Positions 55,742 through 63,903 of a stretch of DNA of 64,000 nt are shown piece after piece. The stretch's first letter is position 1, and the number at the start of each line of letters is the position of its first letter. The DNA comes from PALSA-1003 sp963741315 (GTDB lineage: Bacteria; Pseudomonadota; Gammaproteobacteria; Burkholderiales; Casimicrobiaceae), in the NCBI GenBank assembly GCA_963741315.1, contig CAVUHK010000010.1, positions 62,001 to 126,000 of the forward strand. The letters run 5' to 3'. The position numbers and the translations under genes were made by a program. The notes under the pieces were generated by a model, which ran no database searches, was not told the DNA's origin, and saw nothing but the letters and a program-made list of their open reading frames with translations.

Positions 55742-55816
55742 ATCCCCCCACGCTCGCGCCGCTCGCTGCCCCCCAGGGGGCGGGTCAGTCGGTCGGGGCG
55801 GCCCTTCCCGACTGAC
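55742..55816 (-). repeat. GC-rich palindromic element between livH and livM
   Basis: The 81-base gap holds GCCCCCCAGGGGGC (55768-55781) and an 8-base stem TCAGTCGG (55785-55792) with CCGACTGA (55808-55815). On the minus strand it reads CGCCCCCTGGGGGGCAGCG, followed by AGCG-rich sequence, a pattern I know as a dispersed intergenic repeat of Burkholderiales. It may act on transcript stability within the operon. Confidence 0.55.
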
Positions 55817-56782
55817 ATGGCGCGACGCGGACTGCTGGCGCTGGTGCTGGTCGCGGTGCTGCTTGCAATCTTCCCGCTCGCCGCGGAGAAGTTCTACCTG
55901 CAGCTCGTCACCAAGATCATGATCGTGTCGATCTTCGTGCTCTCGCTCGACCTGCTGGTCGGCTATACCGGCCTGGTGAGTCTCGGACACGCCGCCTACT
56001 TCGGCGTCGCCGCGTACACGCTGGCACTCGCGGCGCCCACCAATGACCCCGCCAATTTCTGGCTGACGCTGCCGCTCGCGCTGGCCGCGAGTGCGCTGGT
56101 CGCCCTGGTCATCGGCGCACTGGTGGTGCGCACGGCAGGTGTGTATTTCATCATGGTCACGCTGGCGTTCGCGCAAATGGTGTACTACTTCTTTCACGAC
56201 ACGCGCATCGCCGGTGGCAGCGACGGCATCTATGTCAACGCCCGCCCCGACACGCTGGTGCCGGGATTCGACTTGTCCAGCGACACGCACTTCTACTACA
56301 TGGTGCTGGTGCTGCTCGTTGGCGTGTACGCGATGCTGGCGCGAATCATCCGCTCGCCCTTCGGACGCGCGCTGCAGGGCATCAAGGTCAACGAGCGGCG
56401 CATGCGCGCGCTGGGCTTCGCGACCCGTCGTTACAAGCTCGCGGCGTTCGTGCTCGCGGGGACCGTTGCGGGCCTCGCGGGCTACCTTGCCGCTGCGAAG
56501 GAGGGTTACGTCAATCCGGAAATGCTGGCGTGGCATCAGTCGGGCAGCGCGCTGATGATGCTCATTCTTGGCGGCACCGGAACGCTGGTGGGCGCCGTGG
56601 TCGGGACCTTCGCGTACGTCCTGCTGCAGGAGTGGTTCTCCGGACTGACCAAGCATTGGCAGCTTCTGATGGGCGCGTTCATCATCGCTGCGGTGTTGTT
56701 GCTGCCCCAGGGACTGGCGAGCCTGCCTTCGCGCCTGGCGCGCTGGCGCGGCGTCGATGCAAGCGATGGCCACGATGGCTGA
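55817..56782 (+). CDS. livM: ABC permease LivM (box cluster)
   Basis: 321 residues, ten helices. VGYTGLVSLGHAAYFGVAAYTLALA is the LivM signature; RSPFGRALQGIKVNERRMRALGF is the cytoplasmic loop that meets the ATPase. Second channel subunit of the importer. Its stop lies inside the livG start (ATGGCTGA), giving coupled translation. Confidence 0.9.
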   Translation: MARRGLLALVLVAVLLAIFPLAAEKFYLQLVTKIMIVSIFVLSLDLLVGYTGLVSLGHAAYFGVAAYTLALAAPTNDPANFWLTLPLALAASALVALVIGALVVRTAGVYFIMVTLAFAQMVYYFFHDTRIAGGSDGIYVNARPDTLVPGFDLSSDTHFYYMVLVLLVGVYAMLARIIRSPFGRALQGIKVNERRMRALGFATRRYKLAAFVLAGTVAGLAGYLAAAKEGYVNPEMLAWHQSGSALMMLILGGTGTLVGAVVGTFAYVLLQEWFSGLTKHWQLLMGAFIIAAVLLLPQGLASLPSRLARWRGVDASDGHDG

Positions 56783-57536
56783 ACCGCTGCTCGTCGCCCG
56801 CGACCTGACCAAGCGCTTCGGTGGACTGGTCGCCGTGGATCAGGTCACGCTGGCGCTAGGTGCCGGCGCAATCCATGCAGTGATCGGCCCCAACGGCGCC
56901 GGCAAATCGACGCTGGTCAATCTGCTGTCGGGAGAAATCGCGCCTTCGTCGGGCTCGATCAGGCAAGGCGACGACGACATCACGGGGCTCGCTCCCGAAC
57001 GCGTTGCGCAGCGCGGTATTGCGCGCACCTTCCAGCACGCGAATATTTTCGGGGCGTTCAGCGCCATGGAGAATTGCCGGCTGGCTGCCCAGGCGCATGC
57101 CAAAGGCTCCGGCGGCTGGTTTCGTCCCGCGCAATCGCACGCCGAGGTCGTCGCGACCGCGCGCGGCGCGCTCGCGACGGCCGGCCTTGCAGGTCGCGCC
57201 GACGTTCCCGCCTCGGCGCTGTCGCACGGCGAAAGGCGCGCACTCGACATCGCGATGGCGCTGGCGACGACGCCATCGATCCTGCTGCTCGATGAACCGC
57301 TCGCGGGCATGGGCCCCGAGGAATCGCTGCAAACGGTCGCGCTGTTGCGCCGGCTTGCCGCCGATCATGCGATCCTGCTCGTCGAGCACGACATGGACGC
57401 GGTGTTCGCGCTGGCGGACCTGCTAACGGTCATGGATAACGGCAAGGTCATCGCCAGCGGCACGCCAGCCGAGATTCGTGCCAACGCCGAGGTGCAGCGG
57501 GTATACCTGGGCGCGGGCGAGCAACCGGCGCCATGA
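56775..57536 (+). CDS. livG: ABC transporter ATPase LivG (box cluster)
   Basis: 253 residues with the start at 56775, which overlaps the livM stop; two earlier in-frame ATGs exist. Walker A GPNGAGKST, the LivG-type signature LSHGERRALDIAMAL (LSHGE) and Walker B LLLDEPLAGMGPEES, then VEHDMDAVF. Hydrolyses ATP with LivF. Overlaps livF by four bases. Confidence 0.92.
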   Translation: MAEPLLVARDLTKRFGGLVAVDQVTLALGAGAIHAVIGPNGAGKSTLVNLLSGEIAPSSGSIRQGDDDITGLAPERVAQRGIARTFQHANIFGAFSAMENCRLAAQAHAKGSGGWFRPAQSHAEVVATARGALATAGLAGRADVPASALSHGERRALDIAMALATTPSILLLDEPLAGMGPEESLQTVALLRRLAADHAILLVEHDMDAVFALADLLTVMDNGKVIASGTPAEIRANAEVQRVYLGAGEQPAP

Positions 57537-58262
57537 GCGCAGCGAACGACCCGGCCAGGCTGCTGGAAGCGCGCGGCCTGCACACGTACTACGGCAGCAG
57601 CCACGTGCTGCAGGGCATCGACTTCGCGGTGGGCCGAGGCGAACTCGTCGCCCTGATGGGGCGCAACGGCATGGGCAAGACAACGCTCATACGCTCGCTC
57701 CTGGGCTTTGCGCGGCCGCGTTCCGGAGCGATCCACTTCGATGGCGCGCCCATCGACGGCATCGCCCCGTTCCGGATCGCGCGCCTCGGGCTTGCCTATG
57801 TCCCCGAAGGACGCGGCATTTTTCCGAACCTCTCGGTGCGCGAGCATCTGACCATGGCCGCGCGAGCGCACGGCGACAACCGCGATCCGTGGAACGTCGA
57901 GCGCGTGCTGGCGACCTTTCCCGGACTCGCCCCGCGCCTTGCGCATCGCGGCAGCGATCTGTCCGGCGGCGAGCAGCAGATGCTCACCATCGGCAGAGCG
58001 CTGCTGACGCAGCCGCGGCTGCTGCTGCTCGACGAGGCAACCGAGGGCCTCGCGCCGCTGGTCGCGCGGGAGATCTGGCGAACGCTGGAGAGCGTGCGCG
58101 AGGCGGGCATCGCGATGATCATCGTCGACAAGAACTTTCGCCGCGCTTGCCGCACTCGCCGACCGTTGCGTGATCCTGGTGAAAGGGCGCAAGGTCTTCG
58201 ATGCGCCGCCACACGAACTCGCCGCACAGCCCGACCTGCGGGCGCGGCATCTGGGCGTATGA
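57533..58262 (+). CDS. livF: ABC transporter ATPase LivF (one apparent frame break)
   Basis: About 242 residues. Walker A GRNGMGKTT, signature LSGGEQQMLTIGRAL, Walker B LLLLDEATEGLAPLVA. After VDKNF an extra C near 58139 shifts the frame; corrected reading gives AALAALADRCVILVKG and HELAAQPDLRARHLGV, with TGA at 58262. Uncorrected, the frame would read through into the hydrolase gene and look like a fusion, which is false. The hydrolase ATG overlaps this stop. Confidence 0.9.
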
Positions 58263-59068
58263 CCCGACCGTCAGTGCGCTCGGCGCCAACCGTTACCGAA
58301 ACCATCGCCATCGACGATGTCGAGCTCGAATGCGTGCGCCTGCACCCGGAGCGCGCCGCGCCCACGCTTGTCTTCCTGCACGAAGGCCTGGGCTCGGTGG
58401 CAATGTGGCGCGACTTTCCGCGGCAGGTCGCCGATGCGTGTGCGTGCCCGGCGCTGATCTACTCGCGCGCCGGTTATGGGCAGTCGATGCCGCTGGCCGA
58501 ACCGCACCGCGCGGACTACATGCACATCGAGGCGCTGCAGCGCCTGCCCGCGCTGCTCGATCGGCTCGACGTCGAAGCCCCGATCCTGATCGGTCACAGC
58601 GATGGCGCCTCGATCGCACTCATCCACGCCGGAGCGAATTTTCGCCCGGTGCGTGCCTGCATCGCAATGGCGCCGCATGTGTTCGTCGAGGATGTATCGA
58701 TCGCGAGTATCGCCGCGGTGCGCGAGGCGTACCCGACCAGCGGCCTGCGCGAACGGTTGTCGCGCTATCACCGCGACGTCGATGCGGCGTTCCGGGGCTG
58801 GAACGACGTTTGGCTCTCGCCCGCGTTTCGCGACTGGAACATCGAATCGTATGTCGCCGCAATCGATTGCCCGCTGCTGCTCATCCAGGGACGCGACGAC
58901 GAGTACGGCACAGTTGCGCAACTCGACGCGATCGAGCGCCGGGCCGCGGGTACCGTCGCGCGGCTGGTCATCGACGACTGCGGCCATTCGCCGCAGCGCG
59001 ATCAGCCGGAGGCAACACTCTCCGCCATCGCCGACTTCATTTCGACGCTGCTTCGTCCGCGGTCTTGA
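58259..59068 (+). CDS. Alpha/beta hydrolase of the box cluster
   Basis: 269 residues. Fold motifs: FLHEGLGSVAMWRDFP (oxyanion), nucleophile IGHSDGASIALIHA, the acid in LLIQGRDDEYGT and the His in DDCGHSPQRD. No signal peptide, so cytoplasmic. The ATG overlaps the livF stop. It could hydrolyse benzoyl-CoA pathway side products or aromatic esters; I cannot assign a substrate. Its end overlaps the convergent rsmI by 32 bases. Confidence 0.85.
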   Translation: MTRPSVRSAPTVTETIAIDDVELECVRLHPERAAPTLVFLHEGLGSVAMWRDFPRQVADACACPALIYSRAGYGQSMPLAEPHRADYMHIEALQRLPALLDRLDVEAPILIGHSDGASIALIHAGANFRPVRACIAMAPHVFVEDVSIASIAAVREAYPTSGLRERLSRYHRDVDAAFRGWNDVWLSPAFRDWNIESYVAAIDCPLLLIQGRDDEYGTVAQLDAIERRAAGTVARLVIDDCGHSPQRDQPEATLSAIADFISTLLRPRS

Positions 59069-59918
59069 GCGCAAGGGCGCGCTCGTAGAGTTTGTTTTTC
59101 GATGCGCCGGTCAACGCCGTCGCGAGCTTCACCGCGCGCGCCAGCGGCAGTTCGGCGAGCAACAGCGACAGCGTTGCATCGTGCGCAGTGGCGTCCGGCG
59201 CCGCAAGCTTGTCCGGAGCGGCGACGATTAGCACGAATTCGCCGCGCACCCGGTCGGAATCGGCGCCGATCCAGTCCGCCGCCATGCCGAGCGCGCAATG
59301 GTGGATCGTCTCGAAGCGCTTGGTGAGTTCGCGGGCGATGACGACTTCGCGCGTGGCGCCGAGCGCAGCGGCGAGCGCCGCCAGCGTTGCCTGCACGCGG
59401 TGCGGCGCTTCGTAGAACACCAGCGCCGCCGGTACGGTCGCCACCGCGTCGAGCGCAGTGCGCCGCGCCGCGCCCGTCGCCGGGAGGAAGCCACAGAACA
59501 TCCACTGCGCAGCGGCGAGCCCGGAGGCCGACAGCGCCGCGATCACCGCGCTCGGTCCAGGGATCGGAACGACCGCGTATCCCGCGTCGGTCACCGCGCG
59601 CACCAGCAACGCTCCGGGATCGCTGATGGCCGGGGTGCCCGCGTCGGTGCAGAGCGCGACCCGCTTCCCTTGGGCCAGCAGCGCGACGACTTCGGCTGCG
59701 CGGCGCTTTTCGTTATGCTCGTTGAGCGACAACAACTGCACCCTGATGCCATGGTGGGCGAGCAAGACGCCGGTCACCCGGGTATCTTCGGCAGCGACGA
59801 TGTCGACCTGGCCCAGGACATCGAGTGCGCGCAGCGTCAGGTCGCGCAGGTTCCCGATCGGCGTGGCGACCACATATAATGTGCTTCCGACCGCTGGCAG
59901 CGGCTCCCCACGGGTCAT
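59037..59918 (-). CDS. rsmI: 16S rRNA (cytidine1402-2'-O)-methyltransferase RsmI
   Basis: 293 residues. Tetrapyrrole methylase fold: TLYVVATPIGNLRDLTLRAL, AAEDTRVTGVLLAHHGI, CTDAGTPAISDPGALLV and VPIPGPSAVIAALSASGL bind S-adenosylmethionine; FYEAPHR and ARELTKRFETI are family motifs. Methylates C1402 of 16S rRNA with RsmH. I chose the ATG at 59918, which fits homologue N-termini. It faces lpoA head to head, as in many proteobacteria. Confidence 0.95.
   Translation of the reverse strand: MTRGEPLPAVGSTLYVVATPIGNLRDLTLRALDVLGQVDIVAAEDTRVTGVLLAHHGIRVQLLSLNEHNEKRRAAEVVALLAQGKRVALCTDAGTPAISDPGALLVRAVTDAGYAVVPIPGPSAVIAALSASGLAAAQWMFCGFLPATGAARRTALDAVATVPAALVFYEAPHRVQATLAALAAALGATREVVIARELTKRFETIHHCALGMAADWIGADSDRVRGEFVLIVAAPDKLAAPDATAHDATLSLLLAELPLARAVKLATALTGASKNKLYERALALKTADEAASK
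59875..59880 (+). promoter_or_regulatory. Candidate -10 box of the lpoA-yraN-diaA-dolP operon
   Basis: A perfect TATAAT lies inside the 5' end of rsmI on the opposite strand, 54 bases before the lpoA start. The -35 region (TTCCCG, 59851-59856) is weak at 18 bases spacing. It would drive lpoA and the genes behind it. Confidence 0.4.
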
Positions 59919-59934
59919 TGCGCAGCCCTCATCG

Positions 59935-61161
59935 ATGTCCTCTGTACTTCCGATTCTGGCAAAACCGATCGCGCATGCCGCGCGGGCAGGGCTTGTCGCG
60001 ATGTTCATCGCAGTCGCTGCCTGCACGACGGCGCCGCCATTGTCGGGTGCGCGCAGCGCCACCGCAACCACACCCGCCCCCGTCGTGCGCACGGCGCCGC
60101 AACCCGCGCCCGAGCCGGCGCCCGCCGTGCGCACGGCCCCCGCCCCCGCCGCCGCGTCGGTCCAACCCGCAAATGCAAGCACTGCTGCAACAACGCCGCG
60201 CAACGATGGCATCGCGCTGGTGCTGCCGCTGGAGTCGCCGACTTACGGTCGCGCAGCAGACGCGGTCAAGGCCGGCTTCATGGCCGCCGCCGAACGCGCC
60301 GGAGCCGGAGGCAGAGTCAAGGTCATCGGTCACGGCGACGACGGCGTGCTCCCGGCATTCGCCGCCGCCGAACAATCTGGCGTTGCGCTGGTCGTCGGAC
60401 CGCTCACCCGCGATGACCTGAAGACCGTGCTGGCCATGGCGCCTGCCCGGCCGCGCATGCTCGCTCTCAATCTCCCTGACGATCTTACGCAGCTGCCCAG
60501 CGAAACCTATGCGTTGACGCTCGGCGTCGATGCCGACGCGACGCTGCTCGCCCGTGTCGCACGGGCAGACGGCGTGCGCACGGTGGCGCTGGTTTCCAGC
60601 GATGCTCCCTTGCAAAAGCGCTTCACCGCCGCGTTTGCTGCCGAGTGGCGACGCATTGGCGGCGCTGCGCCGCGCGAATACCGCTTCGACGCCAATCCGG
60701 AGGTGTTGACCCTGCTGCGCCGCGAACTGGGCGCGCGACCGCCCGACGCGGTCGTGCTCGCGGTAGACACCGAGGAGGCGTCGCTCGCCAAGTCGTTCCT
60801 GCCGCCCGGGCCCGTATACGCAGTCAGCCAGATCGCCGACGGCCTGCCCGCGACCATGCTGCGCGATCTCGAGGGCGTGCGCTACGTGGAAATTCCGTGG
60901 CTGGCCGACCCCGACGCGCCGACACTCTCGCGGATGCCACACGCCAATCTCGACAGCCCCGTGCTCGAACGCCTCTACGCGCTGGGCCTCGATGCCTTCA
61001 CGGTGGCGCAGATGCTTGCCGAAGCGGTGCCGCCCACGCGCATGGAACTCGACGGCGCGACCGGTCGCATCGTGCTGACGACAACGCGGGTCTTCGAGCG
61101 CCAGGGTCGCGTCGTGGCGATTCGCGAGGGGCGCATTCAACTGCTGCCAATGGCGCAATGA
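59935..61161 (+). CDS. lpoA: Penicillin-binding protein activator (LpoA/LppC type)
   Basis: 408 residues. Lipobox VAAC near residue 30, then a Pro/Ala-rich linker and a periplasmic-binding-like domain: GIALVLPLESPTYGRAADAV, GVALVVGPLTRDDLKTVLAMA, VYAVSQIADGLPATMLRDL. It lacks the N-terminal TPR part of E. coli LpoA, as usual in betaproteobacteria. Anchored to the outer membrane, it should stimulate PBP1a. Overlaps yraN by four bases. Confidence 0.85.
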   Translation: MSSVLPILAKPIAHAARAGLVAMFIAVAACTTAPPLSGARSATATTPAPVVRTAPQPAPEPAPAVRTAPAPAAASVQPANASTAATTPRNDGIALVLPLESPTYGRAADAVKAGFMAAAERAGAGGRVKVIGHGDDGVLPAFAAAEQSGVALVVGPLTRDDLKTVLAMAPARPRMLALNLPDDLTQLPSETYALTLGVDADATLLARVARADGVRTVALVSSDAPLQKRFTAAFAAEWRRIGGAAPREYRFDANPEVLTLLRRELGARPPDAVVLAVDTEEASLAKSFLPPGPVYAVSQIADGLPATMLRDLEGVRYVEIPWLADPDAPTLSRMPHANLDSPVLERLYALGLDAFTVAQMLAEAVPPTRMELDGATGRIVLTTTRVFERQGRVVAIREGRIQLLPMAQ

Positions 61162-61490
61162 ACCGCGGCGCGGCGGCGGAAGCGCTGGCTGCCAATTTCC
61201 TGACAGCGCGCGGCGTCGAGATCATTGCGCGCAACTACCGCTGCCGTGGCGGCGAGATCGACCTGATCGCGCACGATCGCGACACGCTCGTGTTCGTCGA
61301 GGTGCGACTGCGCAGCAGCGCCGCATTCGGCGGCGCCGCGGCCAGCATCACCGCCACCAAGCGGCGCAGACTTGCGCGCGCCGCCGGTCACTACCTCGCG
61401 CAGCTGGGTCGCGAACCCCCGTGTCGCTTCGACGCGATCCTGCTCGACTCGCTCGACCCCGATCGCATCGAATGGGTAGTCGACATCTGA
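61158..61490 (+). CDS. yraN: YraN family putative endonuclease (UPF0102)
   Basis: 110 residues. N-terminal GAAAEALAANFLTARGVEIIARNYR; the PD-(D/E)xK-like core is GGEIDLIAHDRDTLVFVEVRLR; then KRRRLARAAGHYLAQLG. A Holliday-junction-resolvase-like fold of unknown substrate. The ATG overlaps the lpoA stop. Position between lpoA and diaA matches E. coli. Confidence 0.92.
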   Translation: MNRGAAAEALAANFLTARGVEIIARNYRCRGGEIDLIAHDRDTLVFVEVRLRSSAAFGGAAASITATKRRRLARAAGHYLAQLGREPPCRFDAILLDSLDPDRIEWVVDI

Positions 61491-61530
61491 CTGTCGGCGC
61501 GGCCGGACAAGGCGTGCGCATGAATGTTGT

Positions 61531-61536
61531 TACAAT
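61531..61536 (+). promoter_or_regulatory. Candidate -10 box upstream of diaA
   Basis: TACAATCGCG, the same form as upstream of ureA, lies 27 bases before the diaA ATG at 61564. Its position argues against the TTG start at 61543, which would lie at the transcript's very 5' end. No clear -35. Confidence 0.4.
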
Positions 61537-61563
61537 CGCGCTTTGACCATCTTCCCAGAAGCG

Positions 61564-62157
61564 ATGGATTCAACGCAGCGCATCCGTGCCCACTTTGCCG
61601 ACAGCGCGGAACTGAAGCTTTCCTCGGTCGATCTGCTGACCCCGCTGATCGCGCGCGCGGCGGGACTCATGACCGAGTGCCTGCTCACCGATGGCAAGCT
61701 GCTCTCGTGTGGCAACGGCGGCTCGGCCGCCGACGCGCAGCATTTCGCGGCCGAGATGGTCGGCCGCTTCGAACGCGAACGTCCCGAGCTACCGGCGATT
61801 GCGCTGACGACGGACTCATCGATCCTGACCGCGATCGCCAACGACTACGATTTCTCGCAGATCTTCGCCAAGCAGGTCCGCGCGCTCGGCCGCGCCGGCG
61901 ACGTGCTGCTGGCGATTTCGACTTCGGGCAATTCTGCCAATGTCTGTGCCGCGATCAGCGCCGCACTCGAGCGTGAAATGCGCATCGTCGCGCTCACCGG
62001 CAAGGGCGGCGGACGTATCGGCGAACTCCTGGGCCCGGACGATGTCCACATTTGCGTGCCGCATTCCACGACCACGCGCATCCAGGAAGTGCACCTGCTG
62101 GCGATCCATTGCCTGTGCGACGCGATCGACGCGAGCCTACTGGGAGACGAGCCTTGA
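61564..62157 (+). CDS. diaA: SIS-domain protein DiaA (GmhA-like)
   Basis: 197 residues from ATG 61564. SIS domain motifs: LLSCGNGGSAADAQHFAAEMVGRF, LTTDSSILTAIANDYDFSQIFAKQV, LAISTSGNSANV and the C-terminal EVHLLAIHCLCDAID. It resembles phosphoheptose isomerase GmhA, but the position between yraN and dolP, as in E. coli, indicates DiaA, which binds DnaA and helps time replication. Both are one family; the enzyme activity is uncertain. GmhA function cannot be excluded because rfaE2 follows. Confidence 0.88.
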   Translation: MDSTQRIRAHFADSAELKLSSVDLLTPLIARAAGLMTECLLTDGKLLSCGNGGSAADAQHFAAEMVGRFERERPELPAIALTTDSSILTAIANDYDFSQIFAKQVRALGRAGDVLLAISTSGNSANVCAAISAALEREMRIVALTGKGGGRIGELLGPDDVHICVPHSTTTRIQEVHLLAIHCLCDAIDASLLGDEP

Positions 62158-62753
62158 ACCAATGCGCCGTGAGTCGACGCGCCTGTTTTGTCGCTACGCT
62201 CGTCCTGCTGTCCTGCGCCACGCTGCTGGAGAGCGGGTGCGTGCCACTTCTCGTCGGTGGTGCCGTGGTCGGTGGCGCTGCGGTCGCAACCGATCGTCGT
62301 TCGGCCGGCGCGCAGCTCGACGACGAGGTGATCGAAGACAAGTCCGCGTTGGCAATCGCCGAACGCTTCAAGGATGGCTTTCACGTCAACGTCACCAGCT
62401 TCAACGCCATCGTGCTGCTGACCGGCGAGGTTCCGACCACCAGCGGCCGGGCAGACGTCGAGCAAATGGTGCGCGGCAATCCCAAGGTGCGCGCGGTGCA
62501 GAACGAGCTGGTAGTCGGTCCGGTCACCGACCTTGGCAGCCGCAGCAACGACACGCTGATAACATCCAAGGTCAAGACGCGATTTGTCGAAGCGAACAAG
62601 TTTCAGATCAATTTCGTCAAGGTCGTCACCGAGAACGGCGTTGTCTACCTGATGGGCATCGTGCGTCGCGAAGAGGGCGACGCGGCCGCCGAAATCGCGC
62701 GCACGACCAACGGCGTGCAGCGGGTGGTCAAGGTCTTCGAATACATTCCCTGA
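62154..62753 (+). CDS. dolP: BON-domain outer-membrane lipoprotein DolP (YraP)
   Basis: 199 residues. TTG start at 62154 overlaps the diaA stop and has GGAG eight bases upstream; a GTG at 62169 is the alternative. Signal peptide with lipobox ESGC, then two BON domains: one around FHVNVTSFNAIVLLTGEVP, the other around FQINFVKVVTENGVVYLMGIV. DolP supports outer-membrane integrity and BAM function in E. coli. Its stop overlaps the rfaE2 start. Confidence 0.9.
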   Translation: MNQCAVSRRACFVATLVLLSCATLLESGCVPLLVGGAVVGGAAVATDRRSAGAQLDDEVIEDKSALAIAERFKDGFHVNVTSFNAIVLLTGEVPTTSGRADVEQMVRGNPKVRAVQNELVVGPVTDLGSRSNDTLITSKVKTRFVEANKFQINFVKVVTENGVVYLMGIVRREEGDAAAEIARTTNGVQRVVKVFEYIP

Positions 62754-63250
62754 TGTTGGAGGCCGCGCCCGAACCGGCGTTCGCTGCCAGGATCGCGACC
62801 CCGGCAACGCTGGCGCAACGCATCGCGAAACTCCCGCGGCCGCTGGTATTCACCAATGGCGTGTTCGACGTCCTGCACCGAGGCCACGTGACCTACCTCG
62901 ACCACGCGCGCAGTCTCGGCGCGGCGCTGGTCGTGGGCGTGAACACCGATGCCTCGGCGCGGCGCCTGGGCAAGGGCACGGACAGGCCGCTCAATCCGCT
63001 CGAGGATCGCCTGGCGGTGCTCGCGGCGCTCGCGTCGGTGAGCCTGGTGGTCCCTTTCGACGAAGACACGCCGCTCGCACTGGTGCTCGCCTGCCACCCC
63101 GACGTGATCGTCAAGGGTGGCGACTACAGTGCTGAGACGACGGTCGGCGCCGCGGAAGTCGTCGCCTGGGGCGGACGATTCGAGGCCATACCGTTACTCG
63201 CAGGCCGATCCACCACCGACCTCGTGGCGAGGATCCGCGGCCGCGGGTGA
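62753..63250 (+). CDS. rfaE2: D-glycero-beta-D-manno-heptose 1-phosphate adenylyltransferase (RfaE2/HldE C-terminal)
   Basis: 165 residues. Nucleotidyltransferase motif TNGVFDVLHRGHVTYLDHA (HxGH), GVNTDASARRLGKG and DVIVKGGDYSAETTVGA. Makes ADP-heptose for lipopolysaccharide. In E. coli it is fused to the RfaE1 kinase as HldE; here it stands alone. ATG overlaps the dolP stop; the context extends the envelope operon. Confidence 0.93.
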   Translation: MLEAAPEPAFAARIATPATLAQRIAKLPRPLVFTNGVFDVLHRGHVTYLDHARSLGAALVVGVNTDASARRLGKGTDRPLNPLEDRLAVLAALASVSLVVPFDEDTPLALVLACHPDVIVKGGDYSAETTVGAAEVVAWGGRFEAIPLLAGRSTTDLVARIRGRG

Positions 63251-63291
63251 GTGGCGCCCTGCTATACTTGCGCACTCCGGCAGCCGTCCCC

Positions 63292-63606
63292 ATGTACCAG
63301 ACCATAGACACCGCGCGGCTGCGCGAACTGCTCGATACCGAGTCGCCACCGCTGCTTGTCGACGTGCGCACCGCGGCGGAGGTGGCGCGCGGCTCGATTG
63401 CCGGCGCACGACATATCGAGCTCTCTACGCTGCCGGGTCGCGTCGCCGAGCTGGACCCCGCCGCACCTTGCGTAGTGTTCTGCCAATCCGGAGGACGCTC
63501 CGCGCAGGCGTGTGCATACCTGGCACAGCGCGGATTCGGCAAGTTGTACAACCTCGACGGCGGGGTCGCCGCATGGGCCCGTAACGGAATGCCATTGAGC
63601 AGCTAG
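63292..63606 (+). CDS. Rhodanese-like sulfurtransferase
   Basis: 104 residues, single rhodanese domain. PLLVDVRTAAEVARGSIAGA and the active-site Cys in VVFCQSGGRS, then LYNLDGGVAAWARNGMPL. Carries a persulfide on Cys; sulfur donor unknown. Start ATG at 63292 follows a TATACT box (63263-63268), which may be its promoter. Next to a TusA-like gene, so a sulfur-relay role is likely. Confidence 0.9.
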   Translation: MYQTIDTARLRELLDTESPPLLVDVRTAAEVARGSIAGARHIELSTLPGRVAELDPAAPCVVFCQSGGRSAQACAYLAQRGFGKLYNLDGGVAAWARNGMPLSS

Positions 63607-63614
63607 GGATACGC

Positions 63615-63854
63615 ATGGATTCGCACCTGCAGATCGATCGCGAAGTCGACGCCAGAGGGCTCAATTGCCCGCTGCCAATACTGCGCACGAAGAAAGCGCT
63701 CAACGACATGACGACCGGCCAGGTCCTGCGCATCCTCGCGACCGATCCCGCGTCGGTGCGCGATTTCCAGGCGTTCGCCAAGCAGACGGGCAATCAGCTC
63801 GTCATGCAGAGCGAGCAGGACGGCGCGTTCCTTTTCCTGCTTCGCCGCAAATAA
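63615..63854 (+). CDS. TusA-family sulfur carrier
   Basis: 79 residues. DARGLNCPLPILRTKKAL carries the CPxP motif; the Cys is the sulfur-accepting residue. LILATDPASVRDFQAFAK-type sequence (here LRILATDPASVRDFQAF) and the final FLFLLRRK match the family. It may pass sulfur from the rhodanese next door to tRNA thiolation or other pathways. Eight bases after the rhodanese stop. Confidence 0.92.
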   Translation: MDSHLQIDREVDARGLNCPLPILRTKKALNDMTTGQVLRILATDPASVRDFQAFAKQTGNQLVMQSEQDGAFLFLLRRK

Positions 63855-63903
63855 TCGCGCACTCGCGCCGACACTACCCGAGGCTCATTAAGGAGCTGCG
63901 TCC

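Noticed and set aside
52373..56812. A 1479-codon minus-strand open frame opposite the benzoate ligase and Liv genes
   Set aside because: Low-complexity His/Arg/Gln-rich antisense of well recognised genes; a shadow of codon bias.
57533..59068. An apparent fusion of LivF with an alpha/beta hydrolase
   Set aside because: A single extra base near 58139 removes the livF C-terminus and stop; correcting it restores LivF and an ATGA overlap with a separate hydrolase.
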